In this document: piece by piece, positions 1 to 5,377 of the stretch
Numbering within the stretch: the stretch's first letter is position 1
Layout: every line of letters begins with the position of its first letter
Origin: Rhodoferax sp.
GTDB taxonomy: Bacteria > Pseudomonadota > Gammaproteobacteria > Burkholderiales > Burkholderiaceae_C
DNA length: 5,377 bases
Assembly: GCA_023231075.1 (NCBI GenBank)
Contig: JALNWC010000216.1
Span: 1 to 5,377, forward strand
Reading direction: 5' to 3'
Translations under genes and position numbers: made by a program
The notes under the pieces: model-generated
Database searches by the model: none
What the model saw: only the letters and a program-made list of their open reading frames with translations
Told to the model about the DNA's origin: nothing

Positions 1-1791
1 CTGGCCTTTTTCGCCGGCTCGGTGGGCAACATCTACCGCCAGTTCTCGGCCGTGATGGCCGTGTCCATCGCCTTTTCGGCTTTCATGGCGCTGTCGCTCA
101 CGCCCGCGCTGTGTGCCACCCTGCTCAAGCCGGTCGAGGCCGGACATGGCCACGCCAAGAAGGGCTTTTTCGGGTCGTTCAACCGCGGCTTTGCCCGCGG
201 CGCCAAGGGCTATGAAGGCTGGGTGGCCAAGCTGCTGCGCCGCGGCGGCCGCATGATGGTCATCTATGTCGCGCTGATCGCCGCCGTGGGCGTGCTGTAC
301 ATGCGCCTGCCGACCTCGTTCCTGCCCACCGAAGACCAGGGCACCCTGCTGGTCAACATCCAGCTGCCGCCCGGCGCCACGATCGAGCGCACCCGGGCCG
401 TGGTCGAAAAAGTCGAGGGCTTCATGCTGCAGCAGCCTGAAGTCGAGAACATGGTTGCCGTGATGGGCTTCAGCTTCTCCGGCCAGGGGCAGAACGCCGG
501 CCTGTCCTTCGTGACGCTCAAGGACTGGTCCGAGCGCAAGGGCGCCGAGCACACGGCTGAGGCCATTGTGGGCCGGGCCACGGGCGCACTGTCGGGCGTG
601 CGCGATGCATTCATCTTTGCGCTGAGCCCGCCGCCCATTCCCGAGCTGGGGGTCAGTTCGGGCTTCACCTTCCGCCTGCAGGACCGTGGTGGCAACGGCC
701 ATGACGCGCTGGTGGCGGCCCGCAACCAGATGCTGGGCATGGCCCGCCAGAGCAAGGTGCTCGCGAGAGTGCGCCCCGACGGCCTGGAAGACGCCCCGCA
801 ACTGCAGGTCGATATCGACCGTGACAAGGCCAACGCGCAGGGCGTGGGTTTTGCCGCCATCAACAGCACCATCTCCACCGCGCTGGGCTCGGCCTACATC
901 AACGACTTCCCGAACGCCGGGCGCATGCAGCGTGTGGTGGTGCAGGCCGAAGCCCAGGCCCGCATGCAGCCTGAGGACATTCTGAAGCTGACGGCGCTGA
1001 ACAGCCAGGGCAAGGCCGTGCCGCTGTCGTCATTTGCCACCACGCGCTGGGTCACTGGCGCCATGCAGACTGTGCGCTACAACGGCTATCCCGCCATGCG
1101 CATCGACGGCGGTGCGGCGCCGGGCTACAGCACCGGCGAGGCCATGGCCGAGATGGAGCGCCTGGCGGCGCAGTTGCCCGCCGGTTTCGGCTTCGAATGG
1201 ACGGGGCAGTCGCGCGAAGAAAAGCTCGCCGGCGCGCAGGCCATCGTGCTGTATGCCTTTGCCATCCTGGCGGTGTTCCTGTGCCTGGCGGCGCTGTATG
1301 AAAGCTGGTCGATTCCGCTGTCGGTCATCCTGGTGGTGCCGCTCGGGGTGCTGGGCGTGCTGCTGGGCGTCAGCCTGCGCGGCATGACCAACGACGTGTA
1401 CTTCCAGGTGGGGCTGATCACCATCATCGGCCTGTCGGCCAAGAACGCCATCCTGATCATCGAGTTCGCCAAAGACCTGCAGGCGCAGGGCAAGAGCGTC
1501 ATCGAGTCGGCGCTCGAAGCTGCCCACCTGCGTTTTCGTCCGATCATCATGACCTCGCTGGCCTTCATTCTGGGCGTGGTGCCGCTGGCCATGGCCTCGG
1601 GCGCCAGTTCGGCAAGCCAGCGTGCCATTGGCACCGGGGTGATCTCGGGCATGGTGGTGGGCACCTTCCTGGCCGTGTTTTTCGTGCCGATCTTCTTCGT
1701 GGTGGTGCGCAGCCTGTTCAAGGACAGTGCGCGCCAGCAGCACCTACATGCGGCGCAGGCCGAACACATGGGAGTGCATTCGCATGAGTAA
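1..1791 (+). CDS. RND multidrug efflux inner-membrane pump, AcrB/MexB (HAE1) type, C-terminal part
   Basis: This is a proton-driven drug exporter subunit that takes substrates from the periplasm and inner-membrane outer leaflet and passes them to an outer-membrane channel. The frame is open from base 1, so the gene starts left of the window. The visible 596 residues match AcrB from about residue 456 to its end, and about 455 residues are missing, including the TM4 Asp pair. In order: TM6 ending LTPALCATLLKP, a basic cytoplasmic linker, TM7 (about 85-103), the second periplasmic porter/docking half, then TM8-TM12 (about 414-570). The switch loop is GFSFSGQG (156-163). The TM10 proton-relay lysine is K481 in GLSAKNAIL, equivalent to AcrB K940. 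The tail is His-rich, as in AcrB. No frameshift is seen. The stop overlaps the downstream channel gene by 8 bases. The family is certain; the exact orthologue (acrB, mexB or bpeB) and substrates cannot be told. Confidence 0.96.
   Translation: MAFFAGSVGNIYRQFSAVMAVSIAFSAFMALSLTPALCATLLKPVEAGHGHAKKGFFGSFNRGFARGAKGYEGWVAKLLRRGGRMMVIYVALIAAVGVLYMRLPTSFLPTEDQGTLLVNIQLPPGATIERTRAVVEKVEGFMLQQPEVENMVAVMGFSFSGQGQNAGLSFVTLKDWSERKGAEHTAEAIVGRATGALSGVRDAFIFALSPPPIPELGVSSGFTFRLQDRGGNGHDALVAARNQMLGMARQSKVLARVRPDGLEDAPQLQVDIDRDKANAQGVGFAAINSTISTALGSAYINDFPNAGRMQRVVVQAEAQARMQPEDILKLTALNSQGKAVPLSSFATTRWVTGAMQTVRYNGYPAMRIDGGAAPGYSTGEAMAEMERLAAQLPAGFGFEWTGQSREEKLAGAQAIVLYAFAILAVFLCLAALYESWSIPLSVILVVPLGVLGVLLGVSLRGMTNDVYFQVGLITIIGLSAKNAILIIEFAKDLQAQGKSVIESALEAAHLRFRPIIMTSLAFILGVVPLAMASGASSASQRAIGTGVISGMVVGTFLAVFFVPIFFVVVRSLFKDSARQQHLHAAQAEHMGVHSHE
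1770..1774 (+). promoter_or_regulatory. Ribosome binding site of the outer-membrane channel gene
   Basis: GGGAG lies inside the last codons of the pump gene and ends 9 bases before the ATG at 1784. It decides the start: the longer frame opens at 1727, deep in the pump gene and with no reason to be used. The ATGAGTAA overlap of start and stop also fits translational coupling. Confidence 0.7.
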
Positions 1792-3280
1792 CCAACAAAT
1801 GACCTCACACCTTAATCAGTTGGGGTCAGAGCACATTTGCTGCGCAAAGTGGTCTGACCCACAAGGTTTCAGTCTAAAGCGCGCAGCGGCGCTGGCAGCC
1901 ATCACGTTGTTGGCGGGCTGCTCACTCATACCGACCTATGAGCGCCCCAGCGCGCCAGTGGCGGCGCAGTGGCCGGCAAGCGCCGGAGTCAACGCGACCG
2001 AGGGCACCAGCAGCGCCACAAGTTCGGCTGCCCTCAACTGGCAGGACTACTTTTCCGACCCGGCGCTGCGTCAGCTCATCGATACCGCATTGGCCAACAA
2101 TCGGGACCTGCGCGTCGCCCTGCTCAACATCGAGCAGGCCCGCGCCCAGTTCGGCATTCGCCGGGCCGACCAGTTTCCTACCCTTGACGCGGCCGCCACG
2201 GGCTCACGCAGCCCTGACAGCGACGGAGGCATCCAAAGTGCCTACAACGCCGGACTGCTGGTGACCGCCTATGAACTTGACTTTTTTGGTCGTGTTGCCA
2301 GCCTCAAGGAGCAAGCCCTGGGTCAGTACCTGGCCAGTGCCGAGGCGGCCCAGACGGTCCAGATCAGCCTGATCGCCACCGTGGCACAGAGCTGGCTGAA
2401 CCTGCTGGCTGACGAAGAGCTGCTGGCCGTGTCACGACAGACCCTGGACTCCCGCGCTGAATCGCTCAAGCTGGTCGACCTCAAGGTCCAGCACGGCGCG
2501 GCCTCGGACTTTGAACGCCGCAATGCGCAAACCCTGCTGGAGTCGGCCCGTGTCACGCTGGCCCAGCAAATGCGCCAGCGCGCGCAGGACGAAAACGCCC
2601 TGGCGTTGCTGCTCGGACAACCCATCAGCGACACCCAGCGGGCGCAGTGGACCCCGAACAAACTGGGGCAACTGGTCTTTGCCGAACTGCCCGCCGGACT
2701 CCCCTCCGACCTGCTCACGCGCCGCCCTGACATTCGTCAGGCCGAGCAACTGCTGATGGCCAGCAACGCCAACATCGGGGCCGCCCGGGCTGCATTTTTT
2801 CCACGCATCAGCCTGACCGTCGGTGCCGGTTCGGCCAGCTCCGCGCTGTCCGACCTGTTCAAGGACGACTCCTGGGGCTGGACCCTGGCGCCGCAACTGG
2901 TGCTGCCGATCTTTGATGCCGGACGCAACCAGGCCAATCTGGACGCAGCAAGAACCGGGCGCGAGATCGCTGTGGCCCAGTACGAAAAAGCCATTCAAAG
3001 CGCTTTCCGCGAAGTGGCCGATGGCCTGGCCAGCCGGGCCACGCTGGTTGAACAACTGCAGGCCCAACAAGCCCTGCTGGACGCCGAGACCGCGCGCAGC
3101 CAGCTGACGCAACTGCGCCTGCAACACGGCGAGGCCAACCAGCTCGAGTGGCTCGATGCCCAGCGCACCTTGTTCAGCGCCCAACAGGCGCTGGTGCAAA
3201 CCCGACTGGCCAGTTTGCAAAATCAGATTACCCTGTTCAAGACGCTGGGCGGTGGCATGGGAGCGGCCACGGGGCCTTAA
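1784..3280 (+). CDS. Outer-membrane efflux channel lipoprotein, OprM/NodT family
   Basis: This trimeric TolC-like channel carries drugs from the RND pump across the outer membrane. The product is 498 residues, typical or slightly long for the family. Two outer-membrane-efflux repeats are visible. The first runs from about W86, with YELDFFGR at 163-170 (OprM-type YELDLFGR). The second follows LLTRRPDIRQAE starting at residue 310 and continues through FFPRISLT (338-345) and a long coiled-coil helix to LFKTLGGG. The lipoprotein signal has a hydrophobic core A34-A44 and lipobox LAGC with Cys46. That cysteine is unusually far from the start because residues 6-27 look like an in-frame insertion containing a palindrome; this stretch adds two Cys, Trp and acidic residues ahead of the signal core. 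No ATG, GTG or TTG lies between the insertion and the core, so a shorter start is not available. Apart from this N-terminus the gene is intact. Family assignment is near certain; correct export of the extended product is an open question. Confidence 0.95.
   Translation: MSNQQMTSHLNQLGSEHICCAKWSDPQGFSLKRAAALAAITLLAGCSLIPTYERPSAPVAAQWPASAGVNATEGTSSATSSAALNWQDYFSDPALRQLIDTALANNRDLRVALLNIEQARAQFGIRRADQFPTLDAAATGSRSPDSDGGIQSAYNAGLLVTAYELDFFGRVASLKEQALGQYLASAEAAQTVQISLIATVAQSWLNLLADEELLAVSRQTLDSRAESLKLVDLKVQHGAASDFERRNAQTLLESARVTLAQQMRQRAQDENALALLLGQPISDTQRAQWTPNKLGQLVFAELPAGLPSDLLTRRPDIRQAEQLLMASNANIGAARAAFFPRISLTVGAGSASSALSDLFKDDSWGWTLAPQLVLPIFDAGRNQANLDAARTGREIAVAQYEKAIQSAFREVADGLASRATLVEQLQAQQALLDAETARSQLTQLRLQHGEANQLEWLDAQRTLFSAQQALVQTRLASLQNQITLFKTLGGGMGAATGP
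1799..1864. other. Inferred 66-base in-frame insertion in the signal-peptide region
   Basis: The bases ACAA occur at 1795-1798 and again at 1861-1864, bracketing 66 bases that hold the palindrome. The insert encodes channel residues 6-27. Removing it gives MSNQQGFSLKRAAALAAITL followed by LAGC, an ordinary lipoprotein signal with Cys24. The exact borders are an inference: a 4-base match is weak, and other borders that keep the frame are possible. Without a relative lacking the segment it remains a model. Confidence 0.5.
1823..1860. repeat. REP-like palindrome inside the channel gene
   Basis: The arms begin GGGTCAGA and end TCTGACCC. Pairing is 1823-1834 with 1849-1860, with a single G/G mismatch (1831/1852), then an unpaired A at 1835, then TTTGC (1836-1840) with GCAAA (1844-1848) around a TGC loop. 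This gives 16 Watson-Crick pairs out of 17 positions. Size, imperfect dyad and bulge resemble repetitive extragenic palindromes mobilised by REP-associated tyrosine transposases, but no transposase is in the window and I cannot count other copies. Lying within codons 14-26, it will also form a strong hairpin in the mRNA just after the start codon. Confidence 0.72.
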
Positions 3281-3327
3281 GCCCCACCGACCAGAGCACC
3301 ATCGTATTTGCCACGACAATCCCCGGG

Positions 3328-3347
3328 CTTGGCGCTTCGACGCCAAG
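3328..3347 (+). promoter_or_regulatory. Small hairpin in the 85-base gap before the Dsb-like gene
   Basis: CTTGGCG (3328-3334) pairs perfectly with CGCCAAG (3341-3347) around a 6-base CTTCGA loop. No T tract follows, so it is a poor intrinsic terminator. The only purine-rich, Shine-Dalgarno-like bases of this gap (AAGGG, 3345-3349) overlap its 3' arm, so it might affect translation of the next gene or stabilise the 3' end of efflux mRNA. The rest of the gap (3281-3365) shows no convincing promoter. Confidence 0.35.
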
Positions 3348-3365
3348 GGCTTAACAATTGATTGC

Positions 3366-3383
3366 ATGACCCCCATGACCCCC
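3366..3383 (+). repeat. Tandem 9-base repeat creating successive start codons
   Basis: ATGACCCCC occurs twice in a row and is followed at once by ATGAAC. This places in-frame ATG codons at 3366, 3375 and 3384 and gives the protein start MTPMTPMN. The repeat probably arose by slippage. It makes the true start of the Dsb-like gene ambiguous by up to six residues, with no effect on the rest of the signal peptide. Confidence 0.75.
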
Positions 3384-3995
3384 ATGAACATCACGACTCT
3401 CACCCTCGCCGCAGCGCTTGTTCTGTCTGTGGTCGGCTGCTCCAAAACCGACACCCCCAGCACCAGCGCGACACCGAATTCGTCCACGGCCGCACCATCA
3501 GCCGCCGCGCCTGCGGCCCAGGCCGGATCGAGCTACGACCTGCTGGCGACCAAGGGCAAGGGCTTTACCGTGGGTGCCCTGATGAGCGCACAGCCTGTCT
3601 ATGTCTTGTTTGACCCGCAATGCCCGCACTGCGGTCGCTTGTGGCAGGCCTCCCTGCCGCTGCACAGCAAGGTGAAGTTTGTCTGGATTCCGATCTCGTT
3701 CAATCCGACCAAAAGCCTGCCCCAAGGTGCGGCCCTGCTGGGTTCAGTCAATCCGGTAGAAACCATGACCGCGCATGAACAGTCGCTGCTGGCTGGCACC
3801 GGCGGCATGGCTGCCAGCGCCGACGTGCCCGATGAGCTCAAACAAGCCATCAACAACAACACCCAATTGCTGAACCAGTTGGGCGTGGATTCGGTGCCAT
3901 TCTTGCTGGGCAAGCACCGGAAAACAGGGGACATCGTGAGCTTCAATGGCGCCATGGAAACCGCCGCCCTGGCGAATTTGCTGGGCGTGGAATAA
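3366..3995 (+). CDS. Periplasmic thioredoxin-fold lipoprotein, DsbG/DsbC-like
   Basis: This is a probable thiol:disulfide oxidoreductase acting on periplasmic cysteines from a membrane anchor. The product is 209 residues from the first ATG; ATGs at 3375 and 3384 are equally possible because none has a clear ribosome site at normal spacing (AAGGG at 3345-3349 is 16 bases away from the first). The signal peptide ends in lipobox VVGC with Cys25. A Ser/Thr/Ala/Pro-rich linker follows (about 26-50), then one thioredoxin-like domain. The active site is C86-P-H-C89 in FDPQCPHCGRLW. The cis-proline is P178 in DSVPFLL. The stretch from ALLGSVNP to LNQLGVDSVP resembles the E. coli DsbG C-terminal domain, but the N-terminal dimerisation domain of DsbG/DsbC is absent. 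CPHC and Val before cis-Pro are DsbA-like choices, so oxidase or reductase activity is as likely as isomerase. It lies 85 bases after the channel gene on the same strand; co-transcription is possible but unproven. Confidence 0.88.
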   Translation: MTPMTPMNITTLTLAAALVLSVVGCSKTDTPSTSATPNSSTAAPSAAAPAAQAGSSYDLLATKGKGFTVGALMSAQPVYVLFDPQCPHCGRLWQASLPLHSKVKFVWIPISFNPTKSLPQGAALLGSVNPVETMTAHEQSLLAGTGGMAASADVPDELKQAINNNTQLLNQLGVDSVPFLLGKHRKTGDIVSFNGAMETAALANLLGVE

Positions 3996-4024
3996 GCCGA
4001 CCGCGATCGGCCCGAGGACGGGCC
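3996..4024 (+). other. Two overlapping hairpins after the Dsb-like gene stop
   Basis: GCCGA (3996-4000) can pair with TCGGC (4007-4011). GGCCCG (4009-4014) can pair with CGGGCC (4019-4024) around an AGGA loop. They share bases 4009-4011, so they exclude each other. Neither is followed by T residues. They are most likely 3'-untranslated structure ahead of the true terminator, and a regulatory role is not supported. Confidence 0.3.
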
Positions 4025-4050
4025 TCCTGCAAAAGACCATCGTCCAGCAT

Positions 4051-4093
4051 AAAAAAACCGTTCAGGCTGCCATGACAGCCTGAACGGTTTTTT
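4051..4093. terminator. Bidirectional intrinsic terminator between convergent genes
   Basis: A perfect 12-base-pair stem, CCGTTCAGGCTG (4058-4069) with CAGCCTGAACGG (4076-4087), encloses a 6-base loop. It is flanked by seven A residues on the left and six T residues on the right. Read on the + strand it ends the Dsb-like transcript; on the - strand it ends clpA, whose stop is 15 bases away. The A and T tracts can lengthen the stem by six pairs. This is a classic Rho-independent terminator working in both directions. Confidence 0.92.
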
Positions 4094-4108
4094 GGGGCCT
4101 TGCTTGGC

Positions 4109-5377
4109 TCAGGTGGTGGCAGGTTCCTGAAGCTCGGGCTTGGATTTGCCCTCTTTCTTGGGCAGGGGCTGAATGTCCAGCAGCACGTCGGTTTTGCTTT
4201 CGTCCGTATCGTCAAGCTCCACGGTCAGGCGGCCACCATCGACCAGCCGGCCAAACAACAATTCGTCAGCCAGGGCGCGGCGGATCGTGTCCTGAATCAG
4301 GCGCTGCATCGGGCGCGCTCCCATCAGTGGATCAAAGCCCTTCTTGGCCAGATGCTTGCGCAGTTTGTCGGTAAACGTGACCTCCACCTTCTTGTCGGCC
4401 AACTGGGCTTCGAGTTGCAGCAGGAACTTGTCCACCACCCGCAAAATGACGTTTTCGTCGAGCGCCTTGAAGCTGACGATGGCATCGAGCCGGTTGCGGA
4501 ACTCGGGCGTGAACATGCGCTTGATGTCGGCCATCTCATCGCCCGCTTCACGCGGATTGGTGAAGCCGATGGTGGCCTTGTTCATGGTCTCGGCACCGGC
4601 ATTGGTGGTCATGACGATGATGACGTTGCGGAAATCGGCCTTGCGCCCGTTGTTATCGGTCAGCGTGCCGTGGTCCATGACCTGCAGCAGCACATTGAAT
4701 ATGGCCGGGTGCGCCTTTTCGATTTCATCAAGCAACAGCACACAGTGCGGCTTCTTGGTGATGGCCTCGGTCAGCAAGCCGCCCTGGTCAAAACCGACGT
4801 AGCCCGGAGGCGCGCCAATCAGGCGGCTCACGGCGTGCTGCTCCATGTACTCGCTCATGTCAAAGCGAATCAGCTCGATGCCCATGATGTAGGCCAGCTG
4901 CTTGGCCGACTCGGTCTTGCCCACGCCGGTGGGACCGCTGAACAGGAAGGTGCCAATCGGTTTGTCGCCCTTGCCCAGGCCCGAGCGCGACATCTTGACG
5001 GCCGACGCCAGCATGTCCAGCGCCTTGTCCTGGCCAAACACCACGTTGCGCAAATCGCGCTCCAGCGTCTTGAGCTTGCCGCGGTCGTCGTTGGACACAT
5101 TGGCCGGTGGAATGCGGGCAATCTTGGCCACGATGTCTTCGACCTCGGCCTTGCTGATGATCTTCTTGCGCTTGGACGGCGGCAGGATGCGCTGGGCCGC
5201 GCCGGCCTCGTCGATCACGTCAATCGCCTTGTCGGGCAGATGCCGGTCGTTGATGTACTTGGCGCTCAGCTCGGCGGCCGCCTGCAGGGCCGCCAGCGCG
5301 TACTTGACGTTGTGGTGCTCTTCAAAACGCGACTTCAGGCCCTTGAGAATTTCAACCGTCTGCTCCACCGTGGGTTC
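4109..5377 (-). CDS. clpA: ATP-dependent Clp protease ATP-binding subunit ClpA, C-terminal part
   Basis: ClpA is the AAA+ unfoldase that feeds proteins, including N-degron substrates brought by ClpS, into ClpP in the cytoplasm. The frame is open to the window edge, so the N-domain and most of the first ATPase domain lie outside. The 422 visible residues begin EPTVEQTVEILKGL, matching the end of the D1 module (with YINDRHLPDKAIDVIDEAGA), and cover the whole D2 module. D2 has Walker A GPTGVGKT (148-155), Walker B LLLDEIEKA (D217, E218), a YVGFDQ pore loop (193-198), sensor-1 N259 in MTTNAG, the ClpP-docking loop IGF (270-272), arginine finger in FRNR (293-296) and sensor-2 GARPM (353-357). ClpB and ClpC lack this ClpP-loop context or have middle domains, so ClpA is the best call. 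The hydrophilic tail ends QEPATT. clpS would be expected upstream, beyond the window. A GTG at 5368 is internal, not the start. Confidence 0.96.
   Translation of the reverse strand, partial: EPTVEQTVEILKGLKSRFEEHHNVKYALAALQAAAELSAKYINDRHLPDKAIDVIDEAGAAQRILPPSKRKKIISKAEVEDIVAKIARIPPANVSNDDRGKLKTLERDLRNVVFGQDKALDMLASAVKMSRSGLGKGDKPIGTFLFSGPTGVGKTESAKQLAYIMGIELIRFDMSEYMEQHAVSRLIGAPPGYVGFDQGGLLTEAITKKPHCVLLLDEIEKAHPAIFNVLLQVMDHGTLTDNNGRKADFRNVIIVMTTNAGAETMNKATIGFTNPREAGDEMADIKRMFTPEFRNRLDAIVSFKALDENVILRVVDKFLLQLEAQLADKKVEVTFTDKLRKHLAKKGFDPLMGARPMQRLIQDTIRRALADELLFGRLVDGGRLTVELDDTDESKTDVLLDIQPLPKKEGKSKPELQEPATT

Noticed and set aside
22..24. GTG as a possible start of the RND gene
   Set aside because: The frame is open upstream to base 1, and the residues before it (LAFFAGS) continue the AcrB alignment, so it is an internal valine.
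264..878. 204-codon minus-strand open frame opposite the pump gene
   Set aside because: It overlaps fully a conserved periplasmic domain of the pump and has no ribosome site or known motif.
1030..1743. Long His/Gln-rich open frame on the minus strand opposite the pump gene
   Set aside because: Its composition mirrors the codon bias of the well-matched AcrB-type gene on the other strand, it has no recognisable domain, and GC-rich DNA commonly gives such antisense frames.
1784..1864. The palindrome as a promoter operator for a regulator of the efflux operon
   Set aside because: It lies inside the second coding region of the operon rather than upstream of the first gene, and its bulged, uneven arms suit a mobile repeat or RNA hairpin better than a protein-binding operator.
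3328..3347. Hairpin in the gap after the channel gene as an intrinsic terminator
   Set aside because: The stem is only seven pairs and no T run follows on either strand, so termination here is unlikely.
2432..3487. 351-codon minus-strand open frame opposite the channel gene
   Set aside because: It runs across the channel stop and the following gap, has low-complexity composition, and is explained as the complement of the OprM-type coding sequence.
5366..5368. GTG (minus strand) as the start of clpA
   Set aside because: The preceding residues EPT match the conserved ClpA stretch EPSIEETV, so the gene runs past the window edge.
1..5377. CRISPR array, tRNA, rRNA, prophage or complete insertion sequence
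   Set aside because: No regularly spaced repeats, cloverleaf, ribosomal segments or transposase gene were found; nearly all the sequence is explained by four protein genes.

Overview
The window looks like chromosomal DNA of a GC-rich betaproteobacterium, probably Burkholderiales and perhaps Comamonadaceae. This is inferred from the strong G/C bias at third codon positions, the AcrB-, OprM- and ClpA-like protein sequences, and a GGGTCAGA...TCTGACCC palindrome of a style I associate with betaproteobacterial genomes. No rRNA or other taxonomic marker is present, so the assignment is tentative.

Layout. Positions 1-1791 (+) hold the C-terminal part of an RND multidrug-efflux inner-membrane pump of the AcrB/MexB type; its start lies left of the window. 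Its stop overlaps the start of an outer-membrane channel gene of the OprM/NodT type (1784-3280, +) in the arrangement ATGAGTAA, so the two are translationally coupled parts of one efflux operon. A gap of 85 bases follows, then a small gene for a periplasmic thioredoxin-fold lipoprotein related to DsbG/DsbC (3366-3995, +). A strong symmetrical hairpin with A and T tracts (4051-4093) terminates transcription from both sides. From the right comes the convergent clpA gene (4109-5377, -), of which only the C-terminal half is present. There is no gene-free stretch longer than about 115 bases.

How the genes work together. The pump and channel should form a tripartite drug-efflux complex with a periplasmic adaptor, presumably encoded just upstream. 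The Dsb-like lipoprotein handles cysteines in the periplasm and may or may not share the efflux transcript. ClpA is the unrelated cytoplasmic unfoldase of the ClpAP protease.

Most notable observation. A 38-base REP-like palindrome (1823-1860) lies inside the 5' coding end of the outer-membrane channel gene. It sits within an apparent 66-base (22-codon) in-frame insertion that pushes the lipoprotein signal peptide away from the start codon. Deleting the 66 bases on paper gives an ordinary signal peptide with the lipobox cysteine at residue 24 instead of 46. A second point of interest is the small lipoprotein: it has a DsbG-like fold sequence but DsbA-like catalytic residues (CPHC, Val before cis-Pro) and no room for the usual dimerisation domain.
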